Assembly (NCBI GenBank): GCA_001802375.1
Contig: MGXK01000081.1
Span: forward strand, 2,708 to 42,440
Length of the DNA stretch: 39,733 bases
Source: Gammaproteobacteria bacterium RBG_16_51_14
Lineage (GTDB): Bacteria > Pseudomonadota > Gammaproteobacteria > Eutrophobiales > Eutrophobiaceae
Reading direction: 5' to 3'
The position numbers and the translations under genes are program-made. Numbering within the stretch: the first letter of the stretch is position 1; every line of letters starts with the position of its first letter. The notes beneath the pieces were generated by a model that saw only the letters and a list, made by a program, of their open reading frames with translations, did not search any database and was not told the DNA's origin. This document shows positions 24,141 through 33,744 of the stretch, one piece after another.

Positions 24141-24277
24141 GTTGTCATTGGTCAGTTGTCATTAGTCAATTGACCAGTGACCACTGACTACCGGCAACTG
24201 ATGCTTGTTGCTGGTGGTGGGTGGTAGGTTGTAAACAACTGACTACTGACTACTGACCACTGCCAACTGGCAACTGA
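24141..24277. repeat. Inverted array of degenerate heptanucleotide repeats
   Basis: About fifteen 7-bp units in exact register. 24141-24168 holds four units NTNGTCA (GTTGTCA, TTGGTCA, GTTGTCA, TTAGTCA). 24167-24201 holds five of the type CAATTGA, CCAGTGA, CCACTGA, CTACCGG, CAACTGA. 24236-24277 holds six (CAACTGA, CTACTGA, CTACTGA, CCACTGC, CAACTGG, CAACTGA). The first block is the reverse complement of the others, so the array can fold as a long imperfect hairpin around a G/T-rich centre (24202-24235). It fills the gap between dgkA and the GDT1 gene. Similar short tandem heptamers are known from cyanobacteria. Confidence 0.8.
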
Positions 24278-24333
24278 GTGATATCGAAACCGATCACTGC
24301 TTGTGAATGTTTGAATTGCCGTCATGCAGATAC

Positions 24334-24606
24334 TCAGGCTTTGCATACAGTCCAGATTCCGATGACTATAAACCCGAGGCCGGCAATATAATGTAACTGT
24401 TTTTCACTGATATATTCTGAAATGACACTGCCAGCCGCGACACCGATTGCGGAGGCAACGATCAGTGCCAGCGCCGCACCAAAAAAAACCGTGAGCTTGC
24501 TTACCTCCTTATCGGCGGCAAACAACATGGTAGCGAGCTGTGTTTTATCACCAAGCTCGGCCAGAAACACCACGGTAAATACAGTAAACAGGATTTTCAG
24601 GTCCAT
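24334..24606 (-). CDS. GDT1/TMEM165-family (UPF0016) membrane transporter, single-domain form
   Basis: 90 aa with three membrane helices, half the size of eukaryotic GDT1. The signature ELGDKTQLATMLFA (residues about 16-29) contains the E-x-G-D-K-T/S cation-binding motif. Members export manganese or exchange calcium/manganese against protons; single-motif bacterial forms dimerise or pair with a second copy. No second copy is in the window. It is the last gene of the minus-strand group after the unknown membrane protein. Confidence 0.88.
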   Translation of the reverse strand: MDLKILFTVFTVVFLAELGDKTQLATMLFAADKEVSKLTVFFGAALALIVASAIGVAAGSVISEYISEKQLHYIAGLGFIVIGIWTVCKA

Positions 24607-24697
24607 TGGTCATGTTCCTCAACAGGTTGGAAATTCACGGTACGGCCCGGGGGGAATGATTTGCAGTGTATCAATGCAGCAGTTTTCCGGGCAGGAA

Positions 24698-25159
24698 TCA
24701 TTCCCTTTGTTCCGGGTTGACAGATACTTTTATATTCTCCACGGATATGTCGCTCATATTGCGCAGGGAATCTACCCGGTCTGCGGCTTTTTTGACGGCC
24801 CTCTCCAGCAGTTTCTGTGTATTCTCATCAAACCCGCCGACTCTCTCCGCCTCATCCCTGAAATAAAGTATTTCATTCAGGAAATTATTCAGGATGTGCT
24901 GGAAGGCAGCGGTTGTGGCCTTGAATATTTTCCGGGTTTCTTCCTGTCTGGCCACAAGTGCCTTCGTATGGTAATCAGCATAGACACCAAAGCATACCAG
25001 CAAGATGAATATGAATACCCTCATCCATAATTCATTAAGGTCAGTCGGGATAATCTCAAACGTTTCCCCCGCACTGGAAAACCAGTGGAGAAAAGATTCG
25101 GCGGCCCACGAAAATAAACCAAGAATAATGCCCAGGGGAATGTAATTTCGTTTGTGCAT
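24698..25159 (-). CDS. Small two-helix membrane protein with a histidine-kinase-like dimerisation segment
   Basis: 153 aa from the ATG at 25159 (MHKRNYIPLG); the frame extends upstream but without protein-like character. Two membrane helices (about 7-24 and 45-65) flank a short external loop. The cytoplasmic part contains ATTAAFQHILNNFLNEILYF, which resembles the H-box of sensor kinase DHp domains, followed by a helical stretch (QKLLERAVKKAADRVDSL), but there is no ATP-binding domain. The family is not recognised. It may be a truncated kinase-like regulator or a structural dimer; phosphotransfer is not shown. Confidence 0.55.
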   Translation of the reverse strand: MHKRNYIPLGIILGLFSWAAESFLHWFSSAGETFEIIPTDLNELWMRVFIFILLVCFGVYADYHTKALVARQEETRKIFKATTAAFQHILNNFLNEILYFRDEAERVGGFDENTQKLLERAVKKAADRVDSLRNMSDISVENIKVSVNPEQRE

Positions 25160-25295
25160 CAATGCAGTATCGGGTACGGAACTCAGCAGGCAGCACTGCC
25201 TGTTTCGGGGAGAGCCGGGACCAGCGGAGATCCGCATGAACAGCGTGCCAGGTAATGCGGCAAGCATCGCCGGGCAGGCATATTCCTATTGGCGG

Positions 25296-25715
25296 TCAAA
25301 CCAGGGTTACCCCGGTCTTGCTGAATGTCCGGCCATTGTAGAAAAAGCATGCCAGTTGTGTTTCCCTGGACTGGAGTGAAATAATGAAGTAGAACAGGTC
25401 AGGATAGGCTGCCATTTCCAGATCGGTAGCCGATGGTTCAGCTGCTGAATCCGGGTGTGAATGATAGATGCCGATCATATCCTCGCCTGCTTCACGTATC
25501 CTGCGCATGGATTCTATCTGTCCCTCCGGACTCATGAGAAATCGATGTCCCGGATCCTGGGCAATATTGCTCACCGGATAAATACTGGTCACCAGGTTAT
25601 CACTGCCTCCAACCAGACCGCATACTTCAACCTCAGGGTCAGCCAGGGCATGTGCAAGTATCCGCTCTTTCAGTACGAGTGGCAGTTTGATTAACTCAGG
25701 GATCCTGTTTTCCAT
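25296..25715 (-). CDS. JAMM/MPN-type metalloprotease (M67 family)
   Basis: 139 aa. The full JAMM motif is present: Glu30 in EVEVCG and HSH-x7-S-x2-D as His85, His87, Ser95 and Asp98 within YHSHPDSAAEPSATD. Bacterial relatives such as Mec+ cleave peptides from the C-terminus of ubiquitin-like sulfur carriers. The gene overlaps the 3' end of the E1-like moeB by 20 bp, so coupled translation is likely. This pairing fits thiocarboxylate sulfur-transfer chemistry, though no MoaD, ThiS or CysO gene lies in the window. Confidence 0.88.
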   Translation of the reverse strand: MENRIPELIKLPLVLKERILAHALADPEVEVCGLVGGSDNLVTSIYPVSNIAQDPGHRFLMSPEGQIESMRRIREAGEDMIGIYHSHPDSAAEPSATDLEMAAYPDLFYFIISLQSRETQLACFFYNGRTFSKTGVTLV

Positions 25716-26454
25716 GACCGCATACCGGGCAATCAGGGTCCTTTGGAAGTATTGCCTGATGCCATTCCATATTCAGAATATCAAATAATAAAAGCTTTCC
25801 CTGCAATGTCTGGCCAATATTCATCAACAGTTTCAGTGTTTCACTTGCCTGTATACTGCCGATGATTCCCGGTAGCGGGGCAAGCACACCATTGGCAGTG
25901 CAGGTCTCGTCAACAATGGCTTCCTCATGATACAGGCAATGATAACAGGGTGAATTTACATCCCCCGGATTAAAAACACTGATTTGTCCTTCAAAGCGGA
26001 TTGCAGCAGCGGATACCAGCGGGGTCAGGTTTTTGAAACAGGCTTTGTTGATTGAAAAACGTGTTTTGAAATTATCACTTGCATCGACCACCACATCTGC
26101 CTTCAGGACCTCTGCATCCAGCTCGGCATCTTCCAGTTTCCGGTTCACCGTGGTCACTGTGATGCAGGGATTGAGCGCGAGCAGGTGATCACGTGCAGAA
26201 TCCACCTTGGGTCTATGAATATCTCCTGTTCCATGCACGATCTGGCGTTGCAGATTGGACAGGTCCACGTTATCAAAATCAACAAGAACCAGGTGCCCGA
26301 CACCGGCAGCGGCAAGATATATGGATGCGGATGAGCCCAGTCCACCCAGACCGATGATTAAAACACGGGAATCTGCCAGCCTCTCCTGACCGGCAGCATC
26401 AATCTCCGGCAGCATCATCTGGCGGCTGTAACGCAGAAGTTGATCGTCATTCAT
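25696..26454 (-). CDS. moeB: E1-like adenylyltransferase MoeB/ThiF
   Basis: 252 aa. The nucleotide-binding motif IIGLGGLGSS is at about 33-42, preceded by RYSRQMMLPEID. The catalytic Asp is in VVVDASDNFKTR. The zinc-binding CxxC pairs are CYHC and CPVC, and a conserved Cys lies in DETCTANGV. It adenylates the C-terminal Gly-Gly of sulfur carriers such as MoaD or ThiS in molybdopterin or thiamin synthesis. The position after prmC is standard for gammaproteobacteria. The dedicated carrier protein is elsewhere. Confidence 0.92.
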   Translation of the reverse strand: MNDDQLLRYSRQMMLPEIDAAGQERLADSRVLIIGLGGLGSSASIYLAAAGVGHLVLVDFDNVDLSNLQRQIVHGTGDIHRPKVDSARDHLLALNPCITVTTVNRKLEDAELDAEVLKADVVVDASDNFKTRFSINKACFKNLTPLVSAAAIRFEGQISVFNPGDVNSPCYHCLYHEEAIVDETCTANGVLAPLPGIIGSIQASETLKLLMNIGQTLQGKLLLFDILNMEWHQAILPKDPDCPVCGHGKQDP

Positions 26455-26565
26455 AAGTTATCCGGGAGGACTATCTGTATTTGCATTTGAGTAGCAATTG
26501 CCTGTGTGCGCGATCGGACTGGATGGCCTGGTAACTGTCCTGTAAAACCGGGTTAGTATGGATAA

Positions 26566-27405
26566 TCATGCGTGATATTGTGCACTGGTAACACGCTCAT
26601 TACCCGCGAAATCACGGCAGGTACTGGTATCGGAGTAACCGGAACAAGCCAGGAGATTACGGACATCCTGTCCCTGATCATATCCGTGTTCCAGCAGCAA
26701 CCAGCCATTGTCAGTCAGATAATCCGGCGCCTGAGCAATGATCTGCCTGATATGATGCAGACCATCATCGCCTGCACTCAACGCATGTACCGGCTCAAAC
26801 CGGACATCGCCCTGCTGCAGGTGTTTGTCATTACATCGAATATAGGGTGGATTACAAACAATAAAATCAAAATCCTGATAATCGATGGCTGAAAACCAGT
26901 CACTCCGTATGAAACAGATATTCTCCAGCCCATGCCGTTTTGCATTGGAGGCGGCAATGGCAAGGGCGCCATCACTGATATCGGTAGCAACCATCCTGCA
27001 TTGCGGACGTTCCCTGGCGATGGCGATGGCAATAGCGCCGGTCCCGGTGCCGGGATCTATAATCCTTACGGCTTCTCCAGCCGGGATCTTTTCCAGGGCG
27101 CATGCAACCAGGCATTCTGTTTCCGGTCTCGGGATTAGCGTATCTTCATTAACCTGGAGATCAAGAGACCAGAACTCCTTGTGCCCTGTGAGGTAGGCAA
27201 TGGGCCAGCCTTTTGCCCTTTTGGTTACCAGCGAATGATACGCATCCACCTCCTGGCATGGGATTTCCAGTTCGGGGCGGGAATAAATCGAAGCGCGTTC
27301 TGTATTCATAACGGAACATAACAACAGTTCTGCATCCAGTCTTGCCGTATCCGAAAAGCGGATCTCGGATTGTCCCCTGCTTAACAATTCGCGTATGGTC
27401 GGCAT
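26566..27405 (-). CDS. prmC: Release factor glutamine N5-methyltransferase PrmC (HemK)
   Basis: 279 aa. The SAM site DPGTGTGAIAIAIA and the catalytic NPPY at 185-188 (CNPPYIRC) are intact, and the N-terminal helical domain carries the LIPRPETE motif. It methylates the glutamine of the GGQ motif in release factors, raising termination efficiency. It follows prfA, its main substrate, on the same strand, the classical arrangement. Confidence 0.95.
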   Translation of the reverse strand: MPTIRELLSRGQSEIRFSDTARLDAELLLCSVMNTERASIYSRPELEIPCQEVDAYHSLVTKRAKGWPIAYLTGHKEFWSLDLQVNEDTLIPRPETECLVACALEKIPAGEAVRIIDPGTGTGAIAIAIARERPQCRMVATDISDGALAIAASNAKRHGLENICFIRSDWFSAIDYQDFDFIVCNPPYIRCNDKHLQQGDVRFEPVHALSAGDDGLHHIRQIIAQAPDYLTDNGWLLLEHGYDQGQDVRNLLACSGYSDTSTCRDFAGNERVTSAQYHA

Positions 27406-27470
27406 GTTATTCTGTAATTATCGTGTATTACCTGCCTGGATGGATTTTCCTTGCCTTCCTGTCTGTAGGA

Positions 27471-28553
27471 TCACTCACTCATGGCGGCGAGCAGATCAGC
27501 CTGATGTTCATTGATCAGGGGTTCAATGACCATATCCAGATTGCCCTGCATAAATTCATCCAGCCTGTACAGCGTCAGATTGATGCGGTGATCAGTAACA
27601 CGCCCCTGCGGAAAATTATAAGTCCGGATCCGTTCGGAACGATCACCACTACCAATCAGATTGCGCCGGTTTTCTGCCTGCTCTGCTGCCTGTTTTTCCC
27701 GTTCTGAGGCAAGCAGTTTTGCCTGTAACAGTGACATCGCCTTGGCCCTGTTTTTGTGCTGTGAACGCTCGTCCTGGCATTCCACCACGATGCCTGTGGG
27801 CAGATGGGTAATGCGTATTGCGGAATCCGTCTTGTTAACGTGTTGCCCACCTGCCCCCGAGGCGCGATAGGTATCGATACGTAAATCAACCGGGTTGATT
27901 TCAATTTCATTGATTTCATCTGCTTCAGGCAGAATGGCAACCGTGCAGGCCGAGGTGTGAATACGGCCCTGTGATTCAGTCTCGGGCACGCGCTGGACCC
28001 GGTGGGCACCGGATTCAAATTTAAGGCGGGAATAGGCGCCATCGCCAATCACGCGCATGATAATTTCCTTGTAGCCGTCCCGTTCGCTTGCACTTGCACT
28101 GATATATTCTGTTTTCCAGCCATGCATTTCGGCGTAACGCGTATACATGCGCAAAAGATCACCGGCGAACAGGGCGGCTTCTTCACCACCGGTACCTGCC
28201 CGGATTTCAAGAAAAATATTGCTTTTATCTGCCGGATCTGTCGGCAATAACAGCCGTTGCAGTTCAGCCTCGAGCTGCATATTGATTTTTTCCGTTTGCT
28301 TCAGTTCCTGTGTTGCCAGATCCCGCATTTCCCGGTCACTGTCCTTTAACATTCCCTTCGTGTTTTCGATGGACTTCCTGTTATTCAGGTATCTGTTAAA
28401 GCAGGATACAACCGGCCGCACTTCGGCATATTCTTTTGACAATTCACGGAAGTGTCCCTGCTGGTTGATGACACCAGGATCCGCCAGCAGGGCATTCAGT
28501 TCCTCCAGCCGTTCTGTAAGTTTTTCCAGTTTCTTTTGCAGGCTGTCTTTCAT
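27471..28553 (-). CDS. prfA: Peptide chain release factor 1
   Basis: 360 aa, the standard length. The GGQ motif lies at residues 235-237 in [18 protein letters not shown], and the conserved segment [19 protein letters not shown] is present. It recognises UAA and UAG and triggers peptide release. It sits between hemA and prmC, the conserved hemA-prfA-prmC order. Confidence 0.97.
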   Translation of the reverse strand: MKDSLQKKLEKLTERLEELNALLADPGVINQQGHFRELSKEYAEVRPVVSCFNRYLNNRKSIENTKGMLKDSDREMRDLATQELKQTEKINMQLEAELQRLLLPTDPADKSNIFLEIRAGTGGEEAALFAGDLLRMYTRYAEMHGWKTEYISASASERDGYKEIIMRVIGDGAYSRLKFESGAHRVQRVPETESQGRIHTSACTVAILPEADEINEIEINPVDLRIDTYRASGAGGQHVNKTDSAIRITHLPTGIVVECQDERSQHKNRAKAMSLLQAKLLASEREKQAAEQAENRRNLIGSGDRSERIRTYNFPQGRVTDHRINLTLYRLDEFMQGNLDMVIEPLINEHQADLLAAMSE

Positions 28554-28636
28554 AAAAATAACGGGATTGATGCAGTATTAAATACGCATGAGATTATGAC
28601 AGATGATTGTGGTAATTAAGAAGTGACAGGAAGAGG

Positions 28637-29905
28637 CTATTTTTTGTCGGGGTCAATTTTCAGATTGTAGAGTTCATTTACGGCCTTTAACAGGTCACTT
28701 CTCCCTTCGGCACTGGCGCTGCGTAGTTGGGTACTGGGCAGGTGCAGGAGTTTATTGGACAATACCCGGCTGGTTTCCTGCAGGACCTGTTCTGGGTCTC
28801 CGCCCTGTTTGAGTTTATGGATCGCCTCCTTGACGACCTGAACCTGGATTTGTTCGGCATGCTCGCGGAGGGCACGAATGGTTGCTACTGCATCCAGCGA
28901 GTTCAACCAGTCCATGAAATGAATCACCTGGGTATCGATGATCTCTTCCGCCTGTTGTGCCGCCTGCCGGCGACTGCGCATGTTGTCTTCAATAACCTCT
29001 TTAAGGTCATCCACTGTATAGAGATAAACATCGTCAAGCTCCCCGACCTCGGGTTCTATATCCCGTGGCACGGCGATATCGACCATAAAAACAGGACGGT
29101 GTTTGCGGGCTTTAATGGCACTTTCCACTGCCCCCTTGCCGAGTATCGGCAAGGGACTTGCGGTGGATGAAATAACAATGTCTGCCTCGGCGAGGTGTCT
29201 GGAAATATCACCGAGGGTGATGGCATAGGCAGAAAACTCATTCGCCAGGTGCTGGGAACGTTCAATGGTACGGTTGGCGATGATCATGCGACTCAGCTTG
29301 TTTTCCTGCAGATGCTTGGCAACCAGTTCAATAGTTTCACCGGCACCGATGAGCAGGGCGGTCTGATTGCTCAGTTCGCCAAAAATCTGTTGTGCCAGAC
29401 GCACGGCGGCAAAGGCGATGGATACCGGGTGGTTACCGATGGCCGTCGAGCTGCGTATCTCCTTTGCGACCATGAAGGAATGCTGGAAAAGGCGGCCCAG
29501 CAACTGGCCGATACTGCCTGCTTCAACAGCGACCTGATAAGCCTTTTTGAGCTGCCCCAGAACCTGGGGTTCGCCGAGCACCATGGAATCAAGACCGCAT
29601 GCGACACGCAGGATATGTTTGACGGCACTGGCATCCGCATGAGTATATAAAAAGGGCTGTAGCTGTGCCTGCCTCATTCCGTGGTAGTCGGAAAACCAGT
29701 TGATTGGATGTTGATTATTCCGGGCATCCAGTGAGCAATAGACCTCGGTTCGATTACAGGTCGACAGGATGGCGGCTTCACGGGTTCCTCCCTTGTGGGT
29801 CAGTTCACTGAGGGCATCATTCAGGACCTCTGGCCCAAAACTGACACGTTCCCTGATTTCAATGGGTGCGGTCGCATGATTGATACCAAATGTAAGCAGT
29901 GCCAT
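28637..29905 (-). CDS. hemA: Glutamyl-tRNA reductase
   Basis: 422 aa. The catalytic Cys50 is in ILSTCNRTEVYC. The N-terminus (MALLTFGINHATAPIEIRE) and the NADPH-binding segment ALLIGAGETIELVA match HemA. It makes glutamate-1-semialdehyde, the committed step of haem synthesis by the C5 route. It is the first gene of the minus-strand group, divergent from the TPR lipoprotein across 245 bp. Confidence 0.97.
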   Translation of the reverse strand: MALLTFGINHATAPIEIRERVSFGPEVLNDALSELTHKGGTREAAILSTCNRTEVYCSLDARNNQHPINWFSDYHGMRQAQLQPFLYTHADASAVKHILRVACGLDSMVLGEPQVLGQLKKAYQVAVEAGSIGQLLGRLFQHSFMVAKEIRSSTAIGNHPVSIAFAAVRLAQQIFGELSNQTALLIGAGETIELVAKHLQENKLSRMIIANRTIERSQHLANEFSAYAITLGDISRHLAEADIVISSTASPLPILGKGAVESAIKARKHRPVFMVDIAVPRDIEPEVGELDDVYLYTVDDLKEVIEDNMRSRRQAAQQAEEIIDTQVIHFMDWLNSLDAVATIRALREHAEQIQVQVVKEAIHKLKQGGDPEQVLQETSRVLSNKLLHLPSTQLRSASAEGRSDLLKAVNELYNLKIDPDKK

Positions 29906-30150
29906 TTTTGGATTACGAGTATTCAGTGATGAGTATACTGTAGTATAAGATACTGTATTTTATTGGAAAAACCATTAATATCACCTGTCTTTTATCAGAC
30001 CTTGCCCGGCTGATATTCAATAATTTTCGCGCCGGGTATAGCAGGTACATTATACTTAGGTTAACACTGCCGGTTACCTTCACCCTAATCACAGTCACAC
30101 TATAAATAATTTTTCTTTGAATCTGGTATTTTTCCCGTTATGGTTTATTT

Positions 30151-31944
30151 ATGGCTTATTTGAAAAACTTGGTAACTTATAGTTATCGTCTGTCGAGTGT
30201 CTTTCCCTGTCAGAAAAGGGACTGTCTGTCCACCCTGCTGCTATTGTTCGTCAGTGCCTGTACCAATATGCCTGCACTGCAGGAACAGCCGGATGCATCC
30301 GTCATCCCGGGACCCCGGGAAGAGGAGATCGTGGTTCGTGCTGAACCTGAACGACCCAGACTTGAACTGACCGAGGAGATCCTTTTCAAATTGCTGTTGG
30401 CCGAGATTGCAGGTCAGCGGGGCCGGCTTGATATTTCGGTCGAACACTATCTTGATCTGGCACGTTCGACGAGGGATCCGGTGATTATTGAAAGGGCCGC
30501 CAGGATCGCTGTCTATGCCCGCAACAATGAAGCGGCCCGGGAAGCGGCACTGATGTGGGCTTCGCTCGATCCGCAAAACCCGGATGCCCATCAGGTATTG
30601 GCCGTTATGGCATTGCGTGAAGGCGATATTGACAAGGCACTTGAGCACCTGGATGTCATCATGAAAACACCGGATGGCAAGCCGGGCCAGAAACTCTGGA
30701 TGATTGCCAACTTCCTCAGCGGTGAGCAGGATCGCCAGATGGTCATCGATGTCATGGAACGGCTGATGGCGGATCATCAGAAAGATGCAGATGCACTGTT
30801 CGCCTATGCGCAGGTTGCTGCAAGACTGGGAGAGCTGCAACGTTCCAGTGAGTTGCTGGAACAGGTACTGGCATTGACGCCTGAAGACAACAATGCTGCG
30901 TTGTCCTACGTTGCCCTGTTGCAGAAGCAGGATAAAATCAATGAGGCAATAACGTGGCTTGAGAATATTCTAAAAAACAGGGAAGACGATTTTAGTCTGC
31001 GCCAGGCCTACGCACGGCTGCTGACCGATGCAAAACGATTTGATGACGCCCGCAGGCAATTCGAGATTCTTGCTGTGCAGGCACCCAATAATTCAGATGT
31101 CCTGTATGCACTCGGATTGCTTTACCTGCAGTCAAATCGCCTGGAAGATGCAACAGCCTACTTTTTACGGCTCAGCAAACAGGATAAGACCATCAATGAG
31201 GCAAATTATTATCTGGGACGGATCGCGGAAGAAAAGAAGGAACTGGTCGATGCCGGCGAATGGTATCAGCAGGTCCATGACGGGGAACACTATTTTGATG
31301 CCCGGGTACGTCTGGGTATGGTTCTGTCGAAACAGGGCAAGATTGAGGAGGGACTTGAACTTATCCGGACTATCCAGACGGACAATCCATCAGACAAGAA
31401 CATTCTGATCCAGGCAGAAGGTGAACTGCTGACTGAAGCAGGGCGTTTTGACGAGGCCATGACGGTGTATAACGATGCACTGGCCGGTAACGATGAGCCC
31501 GATCTGCTCTATGCACGCGCCATGCTGGCTGAAAAAATGGGACGCCTGGATATCCTTGAAAGCGATTTGAATGCCATCCTTGAAAAGGATCCGGAAAATG
31601 CCCAGGCATTGAATGCGCTGGGTTATACACTGGCTGATCAGACAGAACGTTACCAGGAGGCGTATGAACTGATAAAACGTGCACTTGAGTTGAGTCCTGA
31701 CGATTTCTACATCCTCGACAGTATGGGCTGGGTACTGTACCGGCTGGGCAGGCTGGATGAGGCCCTTATCCATTTGCAGAAGGCGCTGGCACTCCGTAAT
31801 GACCCCGAAATCGCGGCCCACCTGGGAGAGGTTCTCTGGGTCGTCGGAGATAAACAGGCCGCACGCGAGATCTGGGATACCGCCCTGCAGGATACCCCCG
31901 ACGATGCGCGTTTGCTGAAAGTCATCAACCGGTTTAATCCTTGA
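30151..31944 (+). CDS. TPR-repeat lipoprotein upstream of lolB
   Basis: 597 aa. A signal with the lipobox FVSAC (Cys about residue 37) implies a lipoprotein. From about 70 to 590 it is a chain of tetratricopeptide repeats, for example NSDVLYALGLLYLQSNRLEDA, EANYYLGRIAEEKKELVDA and DDFYILDSMGWVLYRLGRLD, about twelve to fifteen units. Large TPR lipoproteins of this kind sit next to hemA and lolB in Pseudomonas and relatives. They probably serve as scaffolds in outer-membrane or lipoprotein traffic; the partner is unknown. The ribosome site is weak. Confidence 0.85.
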   Translation: MAYLKNLVTYSYRLSSVFPCQKRDCLSTLLLLFVSACTNMPALQEQPDASVIPGPREEEIVVRAEPERPRLELTEEILFKLLLAEIAGQRGRLDISVEHYLDLARSTRDPVIIERAARIAVYARNNEAAREAALMWASLDPQNPDAHQVLAVMALREGDIDKALEHLDVIMKTPDGKPGQKLWMIANFLSGEQDRQMVIDVMERLMADHQKDADALFAYAQVAARLGELQRSSELLEQVLALTPEDNNAALSYVALLQKQDKINEAITWLENILKNREDDFSLRQAYARLLTDAKRFDDARRQFEILAVQAPNNSDVLYALGLLYLQSNRLEDATAYFLRLSKQDKTINEANYYLGRIAEEKKELVDAGEWYQQVHDGEHYFDARVRLGMVLSKQGKIEEGLELIRTIQTDNPSDKNILIQAEGELLTEAGRFDEAMTVYNDALAGNDEPDLLYARAMLAEKMGRLDILESDLNAILEKDPENAQALNALGYTLADQTERYQEAYELIKRALELSPDDFYILDSMGWVLYRLGRLDEALIHLQKALALRNDPEIAAHLGEVLWVVGDKQAAREIWDTALQDTPDDARLLKVINRFNP

Positions 31945-32141
31945 TAGCGGACGGCGGGGTTTCCTGTGAGGCGGGGTAAAGACTGGCGACAAGTCCGCCT
32001 GGGGCGGATTCGGTCAAGGTTATATGTTGCACGACAGGTTGAAATACAGGGATGTATTGCATCAACATGCATGATTTAGCGAAGACCTGGATGGGCATTC
32101 TGCACCTGTCATATCCATCCCCTTGGCAAAAAGGCCATGCC

Positions 32142-32744
32142 ATGAAGATGGTTCCCTTGCTGGCCCTGATCGTCTTGCTTTGTGCCTGTGCCGAGGCCCC
32201 CCCGCTTGGACCGCCACCATCCCGGCCGGAAGCAGACTGGAAAGTGCCTGATCGTGAACTGTACCAGCTGGAAGTATGGAAAGTCAGGGGACGGCTGGCC
32301 GTACAGGCCGGGGACAAGGGTTGGACCGCAAGCCTCCACTGGGATCAGGATAAAGATGATTTCCGCATCCGCCTGATCGCGCCATTGGGCCAGGGGACAT
32401 ACGAATTAACCGGTGATAAGGATAACGTTACCATGGTAACGGCAGATAACCGGATATTGCATGCGCAGGACCCTGGACAATTGTTACTGGCTAATCTGGG
32501 CTGGGAGGTTCGTTTGTCCGGACTGACCTACTGGATCCGTGGTCTGCCGGAGCCGGGCGTGGATGCAGGACAAGTGGTATTCAATGACGAGGGCCGCATC
32601 ACAGATATGCAACAGGCCGGCTGGCGTGTGAGTATACTCCGCTATGTCAAGGCCGGTAATTTGCTGCTTCCCGGCAAGTTATTCATGCAGAATGACCGTT
32701 TTACATTACGTCTTGTGGTACAGGACTGGGAAACTCCACCATGA
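32142..32744 (+). CDS. lolB: Outer-membrane lipoprotein receptor LolB
   Basis: 200 aa from the ATG at 32142, chosen because a signal with lipobox LLCAC follows; the upstream 30 codons are not family-like. The mature domain has the LolB pattern WKVRGRLAVQAGDKGWTASLHW, followed by APLGQGTYELTGD and GLPEPG. LolB accepts lipoproteins from LolA and inserts them in the outer membrane. Its stop overlaps the ispE start (ATGA), the usual lolB-ispE coupling. Confidence 0.93.
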   Translation: MKMVPLLALIVLLCACAEAPPLGPPPSRPEADWKVPDRELYQLEVWKVRGRLAVQAGDKGWTASLHWDQDKDDFRIRLIAPLGQGTYELTGDKDNVTMVTADNRILHAQDPGQLLLANLGWEVRLSGLTYWIRGLPEPGVDAGQVVFNDEGRITDMQQAGWRVSILRYVKAGNLLLPGKLFMQNDRFTLRLVVQDWETPP

Positions 32745-33589
32745 TCAGCCGTGCCTGGCCTGCGCCCGCCAAGCTCAATCTCTTTCTGCACATTACCGGC
32801 CGGCGTGCGGATGGCTATCATTTGCTGCAGACGGTTTTTCAGTTTATCGATTATTGTGATCTGCTTGATTTTACCCCCCGTAATGATGGCGAAATCAAGC
32901 GAAGCTCTGTGCTGGCAGGGGTCCCGGCGGATGCGGATCTGGTGGTCCGGGCTGCCCGGCTTCTGCAGGAAAAGACCGGGTGCAGGCAGGGAGTGGCAAT
33001 CCACGTGGACAAGCGTATCCCGGCGGGAGGTGGTCTTGGCGGTGGCAGTTCGGATGCCGCAACTACACTGGTCGCATTAAACCGGCTATGGGGGCTGGGT
33101 TTGCATGTGGACGAACTGGCCGGGTTTGGTTTACAACTGGGTGCTGATATACCCGTTTTTGTCCGGGGCAGGGCAGCCTGGGCTGAAGGTGTCGGGGAAA
33201 AACTGACACCGCTTGAAGCACCGGAAAACTGGTTTCTGGTGATCCGCCCGGATTGCAGTGTTTCCACGGCAGAGATATTCAATGCTGTGGATTTGACACG
33301 CAATACGCCTGCAATCACAATACGCGACTTTCTCACCAGTGGCGGCCGAAATGACTGCGAAATGGTGGTAAAAGGACGTTATCCACAGGTAGCCGAGGCC
33401 CTTGACTGGTTGAATCAATTCGGGACAGCCCGTGTGACTGGAACAGGGGCCTGTATTTATGCATCATTTAATGAAGAATATCAGGCGAGAGAGCCGTTGC
33501 GGACAATACCATTGTCCTGGCAGGGATTTGTGGCACGCGGCAGAAATTATTCCCCCCTGCTGGGACGGCTTGAGCAGGGAGATGCCTGA
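32741..33589 (+). CDS. ispE: 4-diphosphocytidyl-2-C-methyl-D-erythritol kinase
   Basis: 282 aa. The GHMP kinase motifs are clear: PAPAKLNLFLHITGRRADGY at the N-terminus (catalytic Lys), PAGGGLGGGSSDAATTL for ATP binding and GTARVTGTGACIYA near the C-terminus. It performs the fourth step of the MEP isoprenoid pathway. It overlaps lolB by 4 nt and precedes tRNA-Gln and prs, conserved in gammaproteobacteria. Confidence 0.95.
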   Translation: MISRAWPAPAKLNLFLHITGRRADGYHLLQTVFQFIDYCDLLDFTPRNDGEIKRSSVLAGVPADADLVVRAARLLQEKTGCRQGVAIHVDKRIPAGGGLGGGSSDAATTLVALNRLWGLGLHVDELAGFGLQLGADIPVFVRGRAAWAEGVGEKLTPLEAPENWFLVIRPDCSVSTAEIFNAVDLTRNTPAITIRDFLTSGGRNDCEMVVKGRYPQVAEALDWLNQFGTARVTGTGACIYASFNEEYQAREPLRTIPLSWQGFVARGRNYSPLLGRLEQGDA

Positions 33590-33602
33590 TGGCAGCAAAC
33601 CA

Positions 33603-33622
33603 GTCAGGACTTCCCTCCTGAC
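33603..33622 (+). other. Short hairpin after ispE
   Basis: GTCAGGA (33603-33609) and TCCTGAC (33616-33622) form a perfect 7-bp stem with a CTTCCC loop just after the ispE stop. No T-run follows. It could be a weak terminator or an RNA-stabilising 3' structure. Confidence 0.4.
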
Positions 33623-33744
33623 AGGGGTGTAGTCGGGAGCAAATTTGAACCGCCCGCAGGGCATACAGGGCGAAGTACAGGGAGGTGCGGAGTGATCCCG
33701 GCAGGCAGTGCCAGGATGAGATTTGCCAGACAGGTTGTCTTATT

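Noticed and set aside
24141-24277. CRISPR array
   Set aside because: Units are 7 bp, contiguous and degenerate, without spacers or cas genes.
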